This document shows, piece by piece, positions 63,563-64,000 of a stretch of 64,000 bases of DNA. The number at the start of each line of letters is the position of its first letter. The stretch's first letter is position 1. The position numbers and the translations under genes were made by a program. Source of the DNA: Pseudoalteromonas shioyasakiensis. Lineage in GTDB: Bacteria; Pseudomonadota; Gammaproteobacteria; Enterobacterales; Alteromonadaceae. The notes beneath the pieces were generated by a model. That model had not been told where the DNA came from. It ran no database searches and saw only the letters and a program-made list of their open reading frames with translations. The stretch lies in assembly GCF_019134595.1 (NCBI RefSeq), contig NZ_CP077771.1, forward strand, positions 186,001 to 250,000, read 5' to 3'.

Positions 63563-64000
63563 AGACAACAAAAACAGTCAATTTTGAAAAATTAGCAGCT
63601 CAACTCGATAGCGTTAAAGCAGATATAAAATCAAAACTCGGTGAGCAAGATGCGAAATATATTCGTCGCATTATTGTTTGCCAGCGAGTGTTTGAATGGA
63701 GTGGCCGAATTCTATTAATGCTAGGCTTTATTCAGCCTGTTTTATGGCTAGTGGGTGTGCTTAGTTTAGCCACAGCAAAAATCCTCGATAACATGGAAAT
63801 TGGCCATAATGTGATGCATGGCCAATACGACTGGATGAATGATAAATACATAAATTCAAAGTCTTATGAGTGGGATATAGCGTGTGATGGTGCTAGCTGG
63901 AACCGCGTTCACAACTATGAGCACCACACCTATACCAATATTATTGGTAAAGATCGCGACTTCGGCTATGGATTACTGCGCTTATCGAATGACTTTCGTT
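63559..64000 (+). CDS. fatty acid desaturase, N-terminal part (runs off window)
   Basis: The first 147 residues of a membrane-bound fatty acid desaturase. Two histidine boxes are visible, HNVMHGQYDW (HxxxH) and HNYEHHTYTN (HxxHH), with a hydrophobic helix pair between residues 55 and 80; the third box lies beyond the window. Such DesA/DesB-type enzymes act on acyl-CoA or phospholipid chains. ATG 63559 overlaps the TGA of the reductase. Confidence 0.9.
   Translation, partial: MKTTKTVNFEKLAAQLDSVKADIKSKLGEQDAKYIRRIIVCQRVFEWSGRILLMLGFIQPVLWLVGVLSLATAKILDNMEIGHNVMHGQYDWMNDKYINSKSYEWDIACDGASWNRVHNYEHHTYTNIIGKDRDFGYGLLRLSNDFR

Overview
The window looks like a chromosomal segment of a marine gammaproteobacterium, most likely Pseudoalteromonas or a close relative. 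This is inferred from AT-rich composition, protein style (AstB, YfhL-type ferredoxin, Ohr/OhrR, DUF4382 lipoprotein, TIGR03643, TonB receptor with a divergent DUF4198 protein) and many PAS-type chemoreceptors. No rRNA, tRNA, CRISPR array or DDE-type insertion sequence was seen.

Left flank (1-25.1 kb) is ordinary chromosome. It holds an AraC-controlled aldehyde dehydrogenase / GMC oxidoreductase / alkylsulfatase set that would take an alkyl sulfate through alcohol and aldehyde to fatty acid, then the Ohr/OhrR peroxide pair, a repeat-filled 0.6 kb gap, astB with a GNAT enzyme, a Cache chemoreceptor, a DUF4382 lipoprotein, a carboxylesterase, a cysteine-free sirtuin overlapping a kelch protein, and a cluster of PAS-PAS chemoreceptors, one of them split by a 4-bp duplication.

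The centre (25.05-50.92 kb) is a genomic island inserted at the 5' end of the yfhL-like ferredoxin gene. A perfect 40-bp repeat containing the first 13 codons of that gene occurs at both ends (25053-25092 and 50879-50918). The island starts with two tandem tyrosine recombinase-like genes, followed by an integron cassette array without integron integrase (six or seven attC sites and six cassette genes, all on the minus strand), a structured noncoding block next to a replication-relaxation-like gene, and then a defence-type cargo: an accessory FtsZ paralogue with an intact GTPase core and FtsZ C-terminal peptide, a WYL regulator, an HNH endonuclease, an RT-nitrilase of the DRT type 1 kind with a small membrane partner, a prokaryotic viperin with a Sel1/SEC-C partner, a 37-codon leader ORF and a dTMP kinase-like enzyme, and an unrecognised three-gene membrane/secreted module. 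A duplicated leader (dyad plus hairpin plus ribosome binding site) sits in front of both the viperin unit and the kinase, suggesting joint control.

A second layer of mobility is a ~0.55 kb direct repeat (35380-35931 and 51095-51656), each copy with the same 120-codon gene, bracketing the whole defence cargo. To the right of the island (50.9-54 kb) lie a PD-(D/E)XK nuclease-like gene, a decayed third copy of part of that repeat and an isolated integron cassette, so this border has been rearranged repeatedly.

The right flank (54.2-64 kb) returns to chromosomal genes: a diguanylate cyclase, another PAS chemoreceptor, a TonB receptor with a Fur-like site and divergent DUF4198 protein, a cold shock protein, small basic proteins, and the start of a ferredoxin reductase / fatty acid desaturase operon behind two FabR/DesT-like operators.

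All assignments come from reading the sequence and remembered family motifs; no database search was run.
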